The notes below the pieces were generated by a model. The model worked only from the letters and a program-made list of their open reading frames with translations. It was not told the DNA's origin and searched no databases. From Paractinoplanes deccanensis (lineage in GTDB: Bacteria; Actinomycetota; Actinomycetes; Mycobacteriales; Micromonosporaceae), in NCBI RefSeq assembly GCF_016862115.1, contig NZ_BOMI01000050.1, positions 1-64,000 of the forward strand: a stretch of DNA of 64,000 bases, written 5' to 3'. Position 1 is the first letter of the stretch. Each line of letters begins with the position of its first letter. Below, piece by piece: positions 36,547-47,349 of this stretch. The position numbers were made by a program, and so were the translations under genes.

Positions 36547-37725
36547 GTGGACCTGTTCGAGTATCAGGGGCGTGACCTGTTCGAACGGCACGGGCTGCCC
36601 GTGCTGGGCGGCGGCGTCGCCGAGACCCCGCAGGAGGCCCGGGCGATCGCCGAGCGACTCGGTGGCAAGGTCGTCGTCAAGGCGCAGGTCAAGGTCGGCG
36701 GGCGGGGCAAGGCGGGCGGCGTCAAGCTGGCCGACGGTCCCGACGAGGCCGAGGCCCGGGCCGGCGACATCCTGGGCATGGACATCAAGGGCCACACGGT
36801 CCACAAGGTGATGCTGGCCGAGACGGCCGACATCAAGGAGGAGTACTACTTCTCCTACCTGCTCGACCGCGCGAACCGCACCTTCCTCTGCATCGCCAGC
36901 GTCGCCGGCGGCATGGAGATCGAGCAGGTCGCCGAGGAGCAGCCCGACCGGGTCGCCAAGGTCGCGATCGACGCCAGCAAGGGCGTCGACGAGGCGAAGG
37001 CCCGCGAGATCGTCGAGACCGCGAAGTTCCCGGCCGAGGTCGCCGACCAGGTCGTCGACATCGCCGTGAAGCTGTGGCAGGCGTTCGTGGCCGAGGACGC
37101 CACGCTCGTCGAGGTCAACCCGCTGGCCAAGGTCGGCGACGGCCGGGTGCTGGCGCTCGACGCCAAGGTCACCCTGGACGAGAACGCGGCGTTCCGGCAC
37201 CCCGACCACGAGGCGCTGGTCGACCAGTCCGCGGTGGACCCGCTGGAGCAGGCCGCCAAGGCCAAGAACCTCAACTACGTCAAGCTGGACGGCGAGGTCG
37301 GCATCATCGGCAACGGCGCCGGCCTGGTCATGTCCACCCTCGACGTGGTGGCCTACGCGGGCGAGAAGCACGGCAACGTGAAGCCGGCGAACTTCCTCGA
37401 CATCGGCGGCGGCGCGAGCGCGCAGGTGATGGCGAACGGCCTCGAGATCGTCCTCGGTGACCCGTCGGTGAAGTCGGTCTTCGTGAACGTGTTCGGCGGC
37501 ATCACCGCGTGCGACGCGGTCGCGAACGGCATCATCCAGGCCCTCGCCCTGCTCGCCGAGCGCGGGGAGACCGTCACCAAGCCGCTCGTGGTGCGCCTCG
37601 ACGGCAACAACGCCGAGGCCGGCCGTGCCATCCTCGACGGAGCGAACAACCCGCTGGTGCAGCGGGTGGACACGATGGACGGAGCGGCCGAGCGCGCCGC
37701 CGAGCTCGCGGCTGCGGGGAAGTGA
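36547..37725 (+). CDS. sucC: Succinyl-CoA synthetase (ADP-forming) beta subunit
   Basis: A 392-residue TCA-cycle enzyme subunit. The ATP-grasp domain includes [19 protein letters not shown] and [13 protein letters not shown], with nucleotide-binding and metal residues in LVEVNPLA. The C-terminal CoA-ligase domain carries the phosphohistidine-loop contact region ([23 protein letters not shown]). GTG 36547 has an excellent site (AAGGAG). sucD begins 5 bases after the stop. Confidence 0.97.
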   Translation: MDLFEYQGRDLFERHGLPVLGGGVAETPQEARAIAERLGGKVVVKAQVKVGGRGKAGGVKLADGPDEAEARAGDILGMDIKGHTVHKVMLAETADIKEEYYFSYLLDRANRTFLCIASVAGGMEIEQVAEEQPDRVAKVAIDASKGVDEAKAREIVETAKFPAEVADQVVDIAVKLWQAFVAEDATLVEVNPLAKVGDGRVLALDAKVTLDENAAFRHPDHEALVDQSAVDPLEQAAKAKNLNYVKLDGEVGIIGNGAGLVMSTLDVVAYAGEKHGNVKPANFLDIGGGASAQVMANGLEIVLGDPSVKSVFVNVFGGITACDAVANGIIQALALLAERGETVTKPLVVRLDGNNAEAGRAILDGANNPLVQRVDTMDGAAERAAELAAAGK

Positions 37726-37729
37726 CGTA

Positions 37730-38611
37730 ATGGCGATCTGGCTCACCAAGGACTCCAAGGTCATCGTCCAGGGCATCACCGGCTCGGAGGGCTCCAAGCA
37801 CACCAAGCGGATGCTCGCCGCGGGCACGCAGGTGGTCGGCGGCGTGAACCCGCGCAAGGCCGGTACGAAGGTCGACTTCGACGGCACCGAGCTGCCCGTC
37901 TTCGCGACCGTCGCCGAGGCGATGAAGGAGACCGGCGCCGACGTGTCGGTCATCTTCGTCCCGCCGGCGTTCACCAAGTCGGCCGTGATCGAGGCGATCG
38001 ACGCCGAGATCCCGCTCGCCGTGGTGATCACCGAGGGCGTGCCGGTGCAGGACTCGGCCGCCTTCTGGGCGTACAACATCGACCGTGGCAACAAGACCCG
38101 GATCATCGGGCCGAACTGCCCCGGCATCGCGTCGCCCGGCGCCTCGAACGCCGGCATCATCCCGGCCGACATCACCCCGGGCGGCCGCATCGGCCTGGTC
38201 AGCAAGAGCGGCACGCTGACCTACCAGCTGATGTACGAGCTGCGCGACTTCGGCTTCTCGACCGCCGTCGGCATCGGTGGCGACCCGATCATCGGGACCA
38301 CGCACATCGACGCGCTCAAGGCGTTCCAGGAGGACCCCGACACCGACGCGATCGTCATGATCGGCGAGATCGGTGGCGACGCCGAGGAGCGGGCCGCCGA
38401 GTTCATCAAGGCGAACGTCACCAAGCCGGTGGTCGGCTACATCGCCGGCTTCACCGCCCCGCCCGGCAAGACCATGGGCCACGCCGGCGCGATCATCTCG
38501 GGCTCCGCGGGCACGGCCGACGCCAAGAAGGCGGCGCTCGAGGCCGCGGGCGTCAAGGTCGGCAAGACGCCGAGCGAGACCGCCCGGCTCATGCGTGAGG
38601 TCATGAGCTGA
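37730..38611 (+). CDS. sucD: Succinyl-CoA synthetase alpha subunit
   Basis: A 293-residue partner of SucC. It has the CoA-binding Rossmann domain ([12 protein letters not shown]), [10 protein letters not shown], and the active-site phosphohistidine H251 in [11 protein letters not shown]. It converts succinyl-CoA, ADP and phosphate to succinate and ATP. It is co-transcribed with sucC with 4 bases between. A terminator-like hairpin follows at 38628. Confidence 0.97.
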   Translation: MAIWLTKDSKVIVQGITGSEGSKHTKRMLAAGTQVVGGVNPRKAGTKVDFDGTELPVFATVAEAMKETGADVSVIFVPPAFTKSAVIEAIDAEIPLAVVITEGVPVQDSAAFWAYNIDRGNKTRIIGPNCPGIASPGASNAGIIPADITPGGRIGLVSKSGTLTYQLMYELRDFGFSTAVGIGGDPIIGTTHIDALKAFQEDPDTDAIVMIGEIGGDAEERAAEFIKANVTKPVVGYIAGFTAPPGKTMGHAGAIISGSAGTADAKKAALEAAGVKVGKTPSETARLMREVMS

Positions 38612-38627
38612 TCTCGGTTCGCACGTT

Positions 38628-38657
38628 GGCGCGCCGTCAATTGATTGGCGGCGCGCC
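38628..38657 (+). terminator. Hairpin downstream of sucCD
   Basis: A 9-bp GC stem (38628-38636 with 38649-38657) around a loop that contains the small palindrome TCAATTGA. No T-tract. It is positioned 17 bases after the sucD stop and is likely a terminator or RNA-end hairpin. Confidence 0.5.
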
Positions 38658-38706
38658 GTCGTATCTGCCTCGCTGGTCAGCCTCCGGCGTGAAAAAGTAG
38701 TTCACG

Positions 38707-40128
38707 ATGTCGACGCCACCCGACCGCCCGGACAACTCGGACGACCCGCTCGCGGTCGCCGACGCGGTCCTGCGCGACACCGAGCCGGTCGAGCGCCGCA
38801 CCGAGGCCTTCGACCCGGCTCAGCAGGAGCCTGCCCCGCAGGAGACCGTCCTCGTCGACGACAAGGCGCTGGGCAACCGCGAGACCGTCAAGCTGCCCAG
38901 CCAGCGCCGGCCCTCGCCCCCGCCCGAACGGGTGCGCCGGGCCCCGCTGCCGGTGGCCGCCGGCTTCGCCACCCTCTGGGCCGCGCTCATCTCCTATCTG
39001 CCCGTCGCCGCCGTCATCGGCCTGGCCCGCACGCTGGAGGGCTCCGGCGGCCTGGCCGGCGCCGCGCACGCCGGGCTCGCCGGCTGGCTGCTCGGGCACG
39101 GCGTGCCGATCGGCACCTCCATCGGCCCGCTCGGCCTCGCTCCGCTGCTGCTCACCGCGCTGATCGTCTGGCGGCTCGAGCGCGCCGGCCTGCACGTCAC
39201 CCGCGCCGTCGGCGCCCGCCGCTCGGAGTCCACAGCGAGTGCCCTCTCCGTCGCCTTCGCGATCGCGCTGACCTATTCGCTGCTCGGCTCGCTCGCCGCG
39301 CTCGCCGTCGACGGCCGCGGCACCGAGGTCGCGCCCGGCAGGGCCGCGGTCAACCTCTTCGTCTTCGGCGGCGTCGCCGCGCTCGCGGGTTCGCTGCGCG
39401 GCACCGGGGCGTTGCACCGCTGGGCGCGCACGATGCCCGCCACCCTCCGGCACGGGCTGCGCACCGGCGTGCTCGCGGCCCTGGTGATCCTCGCCGCCGG
39501 CGCCGCGGTGACCGGCCTGTCCGTCGCCGTCGGTGGCGGCCAGGCCGCCGACATGATCTCCGCCTACCGCACCGGCGTGGCCGGGCAGGCGGGCATCACC
39601 CTGGTCAGCCTCGCGTACGGGGTGAACGGCGCGATCTGGGCGGCCGCCTACCTGCTCGGCCCCGGGTTCGCGCTCGGCACCGGATCGGTGGTGCGGCTGA
39701 CCGAGGTGACCGTCGGGCCGCTGCCCACCCTGCCCCTGCTCGCCGGGCTGCCGAACGGCCCGATGGGCGCGGTCGGCGCCCTGCTGCTGGCGATCCCGGT
39801 GCTCGCCGGCCTCGCCGCCGGCTGGATGCTCACGCTGCGCGCCGTCCGCGAGGCCGAGGAGGCGCCGCCGGATCCCGGTGTCCGCCCCGGGCGCCGGGCC
39901 CCCGGCATCCCGTGGTCGCTGCTGATCGGCGGTGGCCTGATCGCCGGCCCCGCGGCCGGCCTGGTGCTCGGCGTGATGTCCTGGCTCTCCGGCGGGCCGC
40001 TCGGCGACGGCCGGATGGCCACCATCGGCCCCGACGCCTGGCAGGTCGGACTCGTCGCCACCGCCGTCGTCGGCGTCTCGGCCGCCATCGGCGCGGCCGC
40101 CGGCAAGCGCTTCAAAACCCCACGATGA
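38707..40128 (+). CDS. perM: DUF6350 / PerM-like cell-division membrane protein
   Basis: A 473-residue polytopic membrane protein. The charged cytoplasmic N-terminus (about 1-80) is followed by about ten hydrophobic helices rich in Ala, Gly and Leu (for example FATLWAALISYLPVAAVIGL). It fits the actinobacterial family whose mycobacterial member PerM supports cell division and acid or stress persistence. As I recall, in Mycobacterium perM also lies between sucCD and purN-purH, as here, which supports the call. The direct biochemical function of the family is not established. Confidence 0.82.
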   Translation: MSTPPDRPDNSDDPLAVADAVLRDTEPVERRTEAFDPAQQEPAPQETVLVDDKALGNRETVKLPSQRRPSPPPERVRRAPLPVAAGFATLWAALISYLPVAAVIGLARTLEGSGGLAGAAHAGLAGWLLGHGVPIGTSIGPLGLAPLLLTALIVWRLERAGLHVTRAVGARRSESTASALSVAFAIALTYSLLGSLAALAVDGRGTEVAPGRAAVNLFVFGGVAALAGSLRGTGALHRWARTMPATLRHGLRTGVLAALVILAAGAAVTGLSVAVGGGQAADMISAYRTGVAGQAGITLVSLAYGVNGAIWAAAYLLGPGFALGTGSVVRLTEVTVGPLPTLPLLAGLPNGPMGAVGALLLAIPVLAGLAAGWMLTLRAVREAEEAPPDPGVRPGRRAPGIPWSLLIGGGLIAGPAAGLVLGVMSWLSGGPLGDGRMATIGPDAWQVGLVATAVVGVSAAIGAAAGKRFKTPR

Positions 40129-40164
40129 GGGCCGCCGAGCGGCGGCCCTCACCGTGGGCGAGCG

Positions 40165-40506
40165 TCAGTTGTTGGTGTTGAAGTCTTCCCAGTTGATGTT
40201 CTGACCGGCGGTCAGCGCCCAGATCAGCAGGCCGATGCCGAGCACCGCGGCGATCGCGCCGCAGATCAGCCCGGTGAGCGCCTGGCTGCGGTTGGATGCC
40301 CGCCCCGCGTTCGCCTTCTGGAGGCCGAGCCAGCTGACGATGGCGGCCGCGATGCCGAGCGGGATGCCGAGATAGACGCAGCAGACCAGCGGGATCGCCA
40401 CGATCCCCAGGATCATGCCGACGAGGCCCTGAGTGTTCTCGTTGCCGGCCGGCGGGCCGACAGGGTCACCGGCCGGGGGGCCGTAGTAAGGGGGTGGGGT
40501 TGTCAC
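40165..40506 (-). CDS. DUF4190-type small membrane protein
   Basis: A 113-residue protein with a Pro/Gly/Tyr-rich N-terminus (TTPPPYYGPPAGDPVGPPAG) and two helices (about residues 28-60 and 75-98), the layout of DUF4190 proteins in actinobacteria. GTG 40506 has site GGAGG. Function unknown. It is convergent with perM and divergent from purN. Confidence 0.75.
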   Translation of the reverse strand: MTTPPPYYGPPAGDPVGPPAGNENTQGLVGMILGIVAIPLVCCVYLGIPLGIAAAIVSWLGLQKANAGRASNRSQALTGLICGAIAAVLGIGLLIWALTAGQNINWEDFNTNN

Positions 40507-40652
40507 GCGTCCTCCAGGGTCAGAGATGGCGCTGGCACAAGTGAGAAATCGAGATTCCTGAGAACCGGCAGCGTAACCGATGATCAGGGCTTTCGCGTGC
40601 CGCCGCACTACCCGTTGTCGTCCGCCGTCAACCGCGGAGATAGGGTGCTCAG

Positions 40653-41270
40653 GTGACCGACCCCGCGCCCGCCCGCCTGGTCGTCCTCGTCTCCGGCTCG
40701 GGCAGCAACCTCCAGGCCCTGCTCGACGCCACCGCCGATCCTGCGTACGGCGCTCAGGTCGTCGCGGTGGGCGCCGACCGCGACGGCATCGCCGGCCTCG
40801 ACCGGGCCAAGGCCGCCGGCGTGCCGACCTTCGTCGACTCGGTGAAGGCGTACGAGACGCGCGACGACTGGGACGCGGCCCTCGCCAGCCACGTCGCCGA
40901 GCACAAACCCGACCTGGTCGTCTCCGCCGGCTTCCTCAAGCTGGTCGGCCCGGCGTTCCTGGCGGCCTTCGGCGACCGCTACATCAACACGCACAACGCG
41001 CTGCTGCCGGCGTTCCCCGGCATCCACGGCCCGCGCGACGCGCTCGCCTACGGCGTGAAGATCGCCGGGGCGACCCTCTTCTTCGTCGACGCCGGCGTCG
41101 ACACCGGCCCGATCATCGCCCAGGTCGCGGTTCCCGTGCTCGACGACGACACCGAGGAGACGCTGACCGAGCGCATCAAGGTGGCGGAGCGTGCCCAGCT
41201 CGTCGACTACGTCGGCCGGCTGGTCCGCGAGGGCTGGACCATCCAGGACAGGAAGGTACGCATTCCATGA
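40653..41270 (+). CDS. purN: Phosphoribosylglycinamide formyltransferase
   Basis: A 205-residue GAR transformylase using 10-formyl-tetrahydrofolate, in purine synthesis. It begins with [17 protein letters not shown], with catalytic N112 and H114 ([13 protein letters not shown]) and D150 (GVDTGPI). The residue after the catalytic His is Asn instead of the usual Pro. GTG start. The stop overlaps the purH ATG by 4 bases (ATGA), so the two are coupled. Confidence 0.95.
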   Translation: MTDPAPARLVVLVSGSGSNLQALLDATADPAYGAQVVAVGADRDGIAGLDRAKAAGVPTFVDSVKAYETRDDWDAALASHVAEHKPDLVVSAGFLKLVGPAFLAAFGDRYINTHNALLPAFPGIHGPRDALAYGVKIAGATLFFVDAGVDTGPIIAQVAVPVLDDDTEETLTERIKVAERAQLVDYVGRLVREGWTIQDRKVRIP

Positions 41271-42835
41271 GTTCGGACGCCGAGGGGCGCCGCCCGATCC
41301 GCCGCGCGCTGCTGAGCGTGTACGACAAGACCGGCCTGGTCGAGCTCGCCCAGGCGCTGCACGCGGCCGGGGTGCAGATCGTCTCCACCGGCTCGACCGC
41401 CTCGCGGGTCGAGGGCGCCGGCGTGCCGGTCACCCGGGTCGAGGAGCTGACCGGCTTCCCGGAGTGCCTCGACGGCCGGGTCAAGACGCTGCACCCGCGG
41501 GTGCACGCCGGCCTGCTCGCCGACCTCCGCCTGCCGGCGCACGAGCAGCAGCTCGCCGAGCTCGAGATCGAGCCGTTCGACCTGCTGGTGAGCAACCTCT
41601 ACCCGTTCACCGAGACGGTGGCGTCGGGCGCGAGCGTCGACGAGTGCGTCGAGCAGATCGACATCGGCGGGCCCGCGATGGTCCGCGCCGCGGCCAAGAA
41701 CCACCCGTCGGTCGCGGTCGTCACGGCCGTCGAGGCGTACCCGCTGGTGAAGGAGGCCCTCGCCGCCGGTGGCTTCACCCTGCCGCAGCGCAGGGCGCTC
41801 GCGGCCCGGGCCTTCGCCGACATCGCCGAGTACGACGTGGCGGTGGCCAACTGGACCGCCACGACCCTGGTCGGCGAGGCCGGCTGGCCCGAGTTCGCCG
41901 GCCTGGCGCTCACCAAGCAGAACACGCTGCGGTACGGCGAGAACCCGCACCAGCAGGCGGCCCTCTACCTCGACCCGGGCGCGCCGGCCGGGCTGGCCCA
42001 GGCCGAGCTGCTGCACGGCGGCGAGCTGTCGTTCAACAACTACGTCGACGCGGACGCGGCCTGGCGCAGCGCCAACGACTTCACCGAGCCGTGCGTGGCG
42101 ATCATCAAGCACGCCAACCCGTGCGGCATCGCGGTCGGCGCCGACGTGGCCGAGGCGCACCGCAAGGCCAACGACTGCGACCCGGTCTCGGCGTTCGGCG
42201 GGGTCATCGCGGTCAACCGCGAGGTCACCGAGGCGATGGCCAAGCAGCTCGACGGCATCTTCACCGAGGTGATCGTCGCGCCGTCCTACGAGCCGGCGGC
42301 GCTCGAGATCTTCCGGGCCAAGAAGAAGCTGCGCGTGCTGGCCGCCCCGGCGTGGAACCCGCCGCGTGCCGAGGTCAAGCAGATCGGCGGCGGCGCCCTG
42401 GTGCAGCAGGCCGACCGCATCGACGCGCCCGGCGACGACCCGGCCAACTGGGAGCTGGCGACCGGCGAGCCGGCCTCCGCCGAGGACCTCGCCGACCTGG
42501 CGTTCGCCTGGCGCGCGATCCGCAGCGTGAAGAGCAACGCGATCCTGCTGGCCAAGGACGGCGCCACGGTCGGCGTCGGCATGGGCCAGGTCAACCGGGT
42601 CGACTCGGCGCACCTCGCGGTCAACCGGGCCGGCGCCGACCGGGCCAAGGGCAGCGTGGCCGCGTCCGACGCGTTCTTCCCGTTCCCCGACGGGCTCGAG
42701 GTGCTGATCGCGGCCGGCGTCAAGGCGGTCGTGCAGCCGGGCGGCTCGATCCGCGACAGCCTGGTCATCGAGGCCGCCGAGAAGGCCGGCATGACGGTCT
42801 ACCTGACCGGGACGCGGCACTTCTACCACGGCTGA
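41267..42835 (+). CDS. purH: Bifunctional AICAR transformylase / IMP cyclohydrolase
   Basis: A 522-residue enzyme catalysing the last two steps to IMP. The N-terminal cyclohydrolase (MGS-like) domain starts [13 protein letters not shown] and has STGSTAS. The C-terminal transformylase domain has [11 protein letters not shown] (catalytic Lys/His), [13 protein letters not shown] and the [11 protein letters not shown] region. Start overlaps the purN stop; the stop overlaps the next ATG by one base (TGATG). Its product IMP is the substrate of guaB in this window. Confidence 0.97.
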   Translation: MSSDAEGRRPIRRALLSVYDKTGLVELAQALHAAGVQIVSTGSTASRVEGAGVPVTRVEELTGFPECLDGRVKTLHPRVHAGLLADLRLPAHEQQLAELEIEPFDLLVSNLYPFTETVASGASVDECVEQIDIGGPAMVRAAAKNHPSVAVVTAVEAYPLVKEALAAGGFTLPQRRALAARAFADIAEYDVAVANWTATTLVGEAGWPEFAGLALTKQNTLRYGENPHQQAALYLDPGAPAGLAQAELLHGGELSFNNYVDADAAWRSANDFTEPCVAIIKHANPCGIAVGADVAEAHRKANDCDPVSAFGGVIAVNREVTEAMAKQLDGIFTEVIVAPSYEPAALEIFRAKKKLRVLAAPAWNPPRAEVKQIGGGALVQQADRIDAPGDDPANWELATGEPASAEDLADLAFAWRAIRSVKSNAILLAKDGATVGVGMGQVNRVDSAHLAVNRAGADRAKGSVAASDAFFPFPDGLEVLIAAGVKAVVQPGGSIRDSLVIEAAEKAGMTVYLTGTRHFYHG

Positions 42836-43434
42836 TGTCCGGCCTCCTCGTGCAGGACAGGACCTTCTCGGGCGCCGACTGGGCGCTCGAGGAGGTCACC
42901 GGCGTCCGGTACGAGGACTGCGCGTTCCACGACGTCGACTGGTCGGAGGCGCGCCTCACCGGCTGCGTCTTCACCAACTGCACCTTCGGCAACGTCCGCT
43001 TCAACGCGGCGGTGCTGTCCAGCGTCGCGATCATGCAGTCGTCGATGCAGCGCTGCTCGTTCTTCGACGCGACCCTGGCCGGCTGCAAGCTGACCGGCAC
43101 CCAGTTCCTCGACTGCGGGCTGCGGCCGCTGAGGGTCGAGGGCGGCGACTGGGGTTTCGTGTCGCTGCGCGGGCAGAACCTCACCGGCGCGGCGCTGACC
43201 GGCCTGCGGCTGCGGGAGGCGGACCTGACCGGTGCCGACCTGACCCGCGCCGACCTGCGCGACGCCGACCTCTCCCACGCCCGGCTGGCGAAGGCCGTGC
43301 TCAAGGGCGCCGACCTGCGCGGCGCCGACCTCGACGGCGTCCAGCTGCGCGACGTCGACGTGACCGGCGCGACGATCGACATGGCGCAGGCGGTGCAGTT
43401 CGCCACCGCGTACGGCGCTCTCGTGCGGGAATAG
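42835..43434 (+). CDS. Pentapeptide-repeat protein
   Basis: A 199-residue protein made of pentapeptide repeats, clearest at about residues 120-165 (ADLTGADLTRADLRDADL) with degenerate repeats before it (CVFTNCTFGNVRF, CSFFDATLAGCKL). It should form a right-handed quadrilateral beta helix. Some members mimic DNA and protect gyrase, but most have unknown roles. It has seven or eight Cys in the N-terminal half. Its ATG overlaps the purH stop by one base, so it is translated with the purine genes; no functional link is known to me. Confidence 0.88.
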   Translation: MSGLLVQDRTFSGADWALEEVTGVRYEDCAFHDVDWSEARLTGCVFTNCTFGNVRFNAAVLSSVAIMQSSMQRCSFFDATLAGCKLTGTQFLDCGLRPLRVEGGDWGFVSLRGQNLTGAALTGLRLREADLTGADLTRADLRDADLSHARLAKAVLKGADLRGADLDGVQLRDVDVTGATIDMAQAVQFATAYGALVRE

Positions 43435-43535
43435 GGGAGTGGCTTACTTCGCGTTCAGCCGACCAGGCCGAAACGTGGCGTTAACCGACTGATACGTTCG
43501 CGGAAAATCCGCCCGGACTTGGGAGTGGAAGAGCT

Positions 43536-44486
43536 ATGGGCAAGAAGGTAACCGTCGTAGGCGCCGGTTTCTACGGGTCGACGACCGCGCAGCGCCTGGC
43601 CGAGTACGACATCTTCGACACCGTGGTGCTCACCGACATCATCGACGGCAAGCCGGCCGGTCTGGCGCTCGACATGAACCAGTCCCGGCCGATCGAGGGC
43701 TTCGAGACCAAGGTCGTCGGCGTCACCACCGGCCCCAACGGCGAGGGCTACGAGGCCATCGAGGGCTCGGACGTCGTCGTGGTCACCGCGGGCCTGCCCC
43801 GCAAGCCCGGCATGAGCCGCATGGACCTGCTCGAGGTCAACGCCAAGATCGTGCGCCAGGTCGCCGAGAACATCGCGAAGTACGCCCCGAACGCCGTCGT
43901 CATCGTCGTGTCGAACCCGGTCGACGAGATGACCGCGCTCGCCCAGATCGCCACCCAGTTCCCGAAGAACCGCGTCTTCGGCCAGGCCGGCGTGCTCGAC
44001 ACCGCCCGCTTCACCAACTCGATCGCCGAGACCCTCGGCGTGCCGGTGAAGAGCGTCAAGGCGCTGACCCTCGGCTCGCACGGCGACACCATGGTCCCGG
44101 TCCCGTCGCGCTGCACCGTCGACGGCAAGCCGCTGTCCGACCTGCTCCCCGCCGAGAAGATCGAGGAGCTCGTCGTGCGCACCCGCAACGGCGGCGCCGA
44201 GGTGGTCGCCCTGCTCAAGACCGGTTCGGCCTACTACGCCCCGTCGGCCGCCGCCGCCCGCATGGCCAAGGCCGTGGTCGAGGACTCCGGCGAGGTCATG
44301 CCGGTCTGCGCCTGGGTCGACGGCGAGTACGGCATCTCCGGCGTCTACCTCGGCGTCGAGGCCGAGCTCGGCGCCCAGGGCATCAAGAAGGTCGTCGAGG
44401 ACAAGCTCACCGACACCGAGCTCGCCGGCCTCAAGGAGGCCGCCGAGGCCGTCCGCGCCAAGCAGGCGGACGTCGCCTCCCTGTAG
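43536..44486 (+). CDS. mdh: Malate dehydrogenase, LDH-like type
   Basis: A 316-residue NAD-dependent enzyme oxidising malate to oxaloacetate. The Rossmann motif is VTVVGAGFYGSTTA, the substrate loop GLPRKPGMSRMDLL (Arg residues typical of malate rather than lactate enzymes), the catalytic His in LGSHGDTMVPV, and VSNPVDEMTA precedes it. The length suits the LDH-like MDH class. Ribosome site GGGAGTGGAAGAG. An intrinsic terminator follows. Confidence 0.95.
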   Translation: MGKKVTVVGAGFYGSTTAQRLAEYDIFDTVVLTDIIDGKPAGLALDMNQSRPIEGFETKVVGVTTGPNGEGYEAIEGSDVVVVTAGLPRKPGMSRMDLLEVNAKIVRQVAENIAKYAPNAVVIVVSNPVDEMTALAQIATQFPKNRVFGQAGVLDTARFTNSIAETLGVPVKSVKALTLGSHGDTMVPVPSRCTVDGKPLSDLLPAEKIEELVVRTRNGGAEVVALLKTGSAYYAPSAAAARMAKAVVEDSGEVMPVCAWVDGEYGISGVYLGVEAELGAQGIKKVVEDKLTDTELAGLKEAAEAVRAKQADVASL

Positions 44487-44497
44487 TCGCAAGGAGG

Positions 44498-44535
44498 AGA
44501 AGGCCGGGCCGTCGTGGTCCGGCCTTCTTGCTTGT
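44498..44535 (+). terminator. Rho-independent terminator of mdh
   Basis: A 13-bp stem (44498-44510 with 44516-44528, one G-U pair) with a 5-base loop, followed by TGCTTGT. It starts 12 bases after the mdh stop. Confidence 0.8.
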
Positions 44536-44686
44536 ACGGGCGAGCCCCGCCCCCAACCGCAGGAGCCCCGTCCCCGGCTCCCGGCCGACGGTCGTCCGGC
44601 CCGCCCGCTGCCCGCTTGGCCCGGCGCGGTGGCAGTGGCGGCGAGGCTGCGCGGATGGCGGCGCGGCTGTGGGGTGGCGGCGCGGC

Positions 44687-45487
44687 TCAGGGCTTGCGGA
44701 ACGGCTCACCCAAGTGGGACACGGCCAGGGTCGAGCCTCTCTTTGCCGCCTCCTCCAACGCGCGCTCCCGGCTGGACCGCGCCCGCGCCGGATCGCCGTC
44801 GCCCGCGTAGGCCAGGCCCGGGTCGATCAGCTGGACGGCGTGCACGAGCAGGTCGCCGGTGACCAGCAGGCTGTCGTCGCCATCGGTGACCAGCACCGAC
44901 TGGTGGCCCGGCGTGTGACCGGGCGTGGCGACCACCCGGAGGCCCGGGCCCAGGTCGAGGTCGCCGTCGAGCTCCTGGAGGCGCCCCTCGGCGCGCAGCG
45001 GCTCGACCAGCAGGTCGAACTGGCCCGCCTCGTGGCGATGGGCCTCGTAGAGATCGACGTCGGCCCGCTGCGCGATGACCCGTGCCCTGGTGAACGGCGA
45101 GTCGCGGGGGACGGCCCAGCCCATGTGGTCGTTGTGCAGGTGGGTGAGCACGATCGTCTCGACGTCGCCGGGCCGCACGCCGGCCTCGGCCAGCGCCTCG
45201 GGCAGCCGGCCGGGCACGGGCGCCCAGTCGGCCGCCAGCGCGCCGGCCGGGCCGATGCCGGCGTCGACCAGGGTGACCGGGCCGTCGCCGTGGCGGATCG
45301 CGTAGCTGCGGAAGGGCAGCACCCACTCGCCCTCGGGCGTCACCACGGCCGGATCGGCCCGGTCGGCCGCCGCCCACTGCTCGGCTGTCGCGTCGGGGAA
45401 AGCCTCGGCCCGGGGCCGGAAGTAGGGCCCCTGGGCGTCGTCCAGGGCGATGACGGTGAGCCGGCCGACGGCTTGAGTGAGTGGCAT
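44687..45487 (-). CDS. MBL-fold metallo-hydrolase
   Basis: A 266-residue metallo-beta-lactamase-fold enzyme with both metal sites: LTHLHNDHMGW (HxHxDH), ATPGHTPGHQS and VTGDLLVH. The spacing resembles the AHL-lactonase-like branch, but the substrate cannot be inferred. ATG 45487 is preferred to the longer frame because the upstream part is Arg-rich and unlike coding sequence. There is no signal peptide. It is flanked by mdh (convergent) and a PhoD gene on the same strand, 78 bases upstream. Confidence 0.88.
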   Translation of the reverse strand: MPLTQAVGRLTVIALDDAQGPYFRPRAEAFPDATAEQWAAADRADPAVVTPEGEWVLPFRSYAIRHGDGPVTLVDAGIGPAGALAADWAPVPGRLPEALAEAGVRPGDVETIVLTHLHNDHMGWAVPRDSPFTRARVIAQRADVDLYEAHRHEAGQFDLLVEPLRAEGRLQELDGDLDLGPGLRVVATPGHTPGHQSVLVTDGDDSLLVTGDLLVHAVQLIDPGLAYAGDGDPARARSSRERALEEAAKRGSTLAVSHLGEPFRKP

Positions 45488-45564
45488 GCCGCGATTCTGC
45501 CGGGGACGCGGCCGGCGCCGCGCCCCCGATCTCGTATCTGTGGACAACCCGGGGCTGTGGATAA

Positions 45565-47187
45565 CTAGCGGCCGGCCGCCTGGTCGTCGATAACGTCGTA
45601 GGCCCGCTGGGCGCCCTTCGCGGCGGCCGTGGGCGTCGCCCGCTCGATCACCTCGGCGATGCCCGGGCGGCCCGACTCCACGACGAAATCCGCTGCCGTG
45701 CGCACGGAGGCCGTCGGGGCCCAGACCGTGTCGACGAGACGGAGGCTGCTCACCATGCGCTCGCGCGTGACGTCACAGACCACATATCCGCGCTGGTTGT
45801 CGATGTATCGCCAGTGCGGGCTCTCCGCCATGATCGGGTCGTAGGTGGCGTGGAAGGACGCCGTGTTCGCGTTGCCGCCCGAGGTGATCGAGGTGCCGGT
45901 GATCTCGGCGCCGACGACCGGCGCCGACGGGTCGTCGAAGTTCGGGCGCAGGTCGCTCACCCACGTGCAGTGCCGGTCGCCGGTCAGCACCACCGGGTTG
46001 TCCACGCGGCGGAAGAGCTTCAGCAGTCGCGTGCGCTGCGCGCGGTACCCGTCCCAGTTGTCGAAGTCGAATACCTGCTCGGGACCGGCCTTGCGGTCGT
46101 TCTGCGCCCACATCACCTGGTTGGCGAGCAGGTTCCAGCGGGCTCCGGAGTGGCGCAGCCCGTTCACCAGCCAGCTCTCCTGCTCGGGGCCGGTCATGCT
46201 CAGCGCCGGGTCCTGGGCCGCCTCCAGGGTGGCCGGCTGGTCACTGCGGTACTGCCGGGTGTCGAGCACGTGCACGCTGGCCAGCGACCCGTAGCGGAAG
46301 CGGCGGTAGAGCTGCATGTCCAGCCCGCGCGGCAGCGACGAGCGGCGCAGCGGCATGTGCTCGTAGTAGGCCTGGAAGGCCGCGATCCGGCGAGCTCGAA
46401 AAGCGGCAGGCGTCTGGAGCTCGGGGTCCTGCGGGATCTCGTCGGCCCAGTTGTTGTCGACCTCGTGGTCGTCGAAGGTGACGATCCACGGGAAGGCGGC
46501 GTGCGCCGCCCGCAGGTCCGGGTCGCTCTTGTACTGGGCGTGCCGGTTGCGGTACTGCTCCAATGTGTACGGCTCGTCGGTGCCCTCGTGCTGGCGGGGC
46601 GCCGCCGGGTTGCTCGGTCCCTCGTAGATGTAGTCCCCGAGGAACGCGACGAAGGCGAGGTCCTCCTGGGCCAGGTGCTGGTAGGCGGTGTAGAAGCCGG
46701 CCTGGTAATCCTGGCAGCTGGCGAAGGCGAACCGCAGGTGCCGCGGCTGCGACGAGGCGGCGGGCGCGGTGCGCGTGCGCCCGGCGGGCGAGATCTGGCC
46801 GGCGACGCGGAAGCGGTAGAAGTACTCCGCGTCCGGCCGCAGCCCGCGCACGTCCACGTGCACCGAGTGGCCCAGCGAGGGCAGGGCCGCGGTGACCCCG
46901 GAGCGGCGCGCCTTGCGAAAGAGCGGGTCGGCGGCGATCTCCCACTCGACGGGTACGGCCCGGTCCGGGACGGCGCCGTGCAGGCGGGTCCAGAGCACCA
47001 CCGCGTCCGGCAGCGGGTCGCCCGAGGCCACGCCGAGCCCGAAGACGTCGGACGGCAGCGTGGTGCTGGTGTGCGCGTACCCCGCGGTGGGGTTGAGCAG
47101 CAGTGGCCCGGTGGCCACCGCCCCGGCGGCGCCGGAGAGGAGCAGGCGGCGGCCGATCGGCTGGCTGAGCTTCTGTCGTAGTGACAT
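45565..47187 (-). CDS. phoD: PhoD-type alkaline phosphatase, Tat-exported
   Basis: A 540-residue secreted phosphatase/phosphodiesterase. The Tat signal contains [14 protein letters not shown] at residues 11-24. The N-terminal fibronectin-like domain (about 45-150) and the PhoD metallophosphatase core follow: [49 protein letters not shown]. It binds Fe/Ca in the family and releases phosphate from phosphoesters outside the cell. The start is ATG 47187 with GAGGA very close to it, so the exact start is less sure. It is divergent from icd. Confidence 0.93.
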   Translation of the reverse strand: MSLRQKLSQPIGRRLLLSGAAGAVATGPLLLNPTAGYAHTSTTLPSDVFGLGVASGDPLPDAVVLWTRLHGAVPDRAVPVEWEIAADPLFRKARRSGVTAALPSLGHSVHVDVRGLRPDAEYFYRFRVAGQISPAGRTRTAPAASSQPRHLRFAFASCQDYQAGFYTAYQHLAQEDLAFVAFLGDYIYEGPSNPAAPRQHEGTDEPYTLEQYRNRHAQYKSDPDLRAAHAAFPWIVTFDDHEVDNNWADEIPQDPELQTPAAFRARRIAAFQAYYEHMPLRRSSLPRGLDMQLYRRFRYGSLASVHVLDTRQYRSDQPATLEAAQDPALSMTGPEQESWLVNGLRHSGARWNLLANQVMWAQNDRKAGPEQVFDFDNWDGYRAQRTRLLKLFRRVDNPVVLTGDRHCTWVSDLRPNFDDPSAPVVGAEITGTSITSGGNANTASFHATYDPIMAESPHWRYIDNQRGYVVCDVTRERMVSSLRLVDTVWAPTASVRTAADFVVESGRPGIAEVIERATPTAAAKGAQRAYDVIDDQAAGR

Positions 47188-47349
47188 TCCTCGATGCCAC
47201 CCGGTTTCCGGTACAAGGGGCCGACCAGCGGGCAAACTGGTTGGGGCGATCCGGGTAAATCCCGGTCGGGGGCGACCGATGATCTTCAACGGCCCTGCAG
47301 TACGCTCGTACTGCTAAAGCATGGTTTTCGGGAGAGGAGCGCCGGCCGA

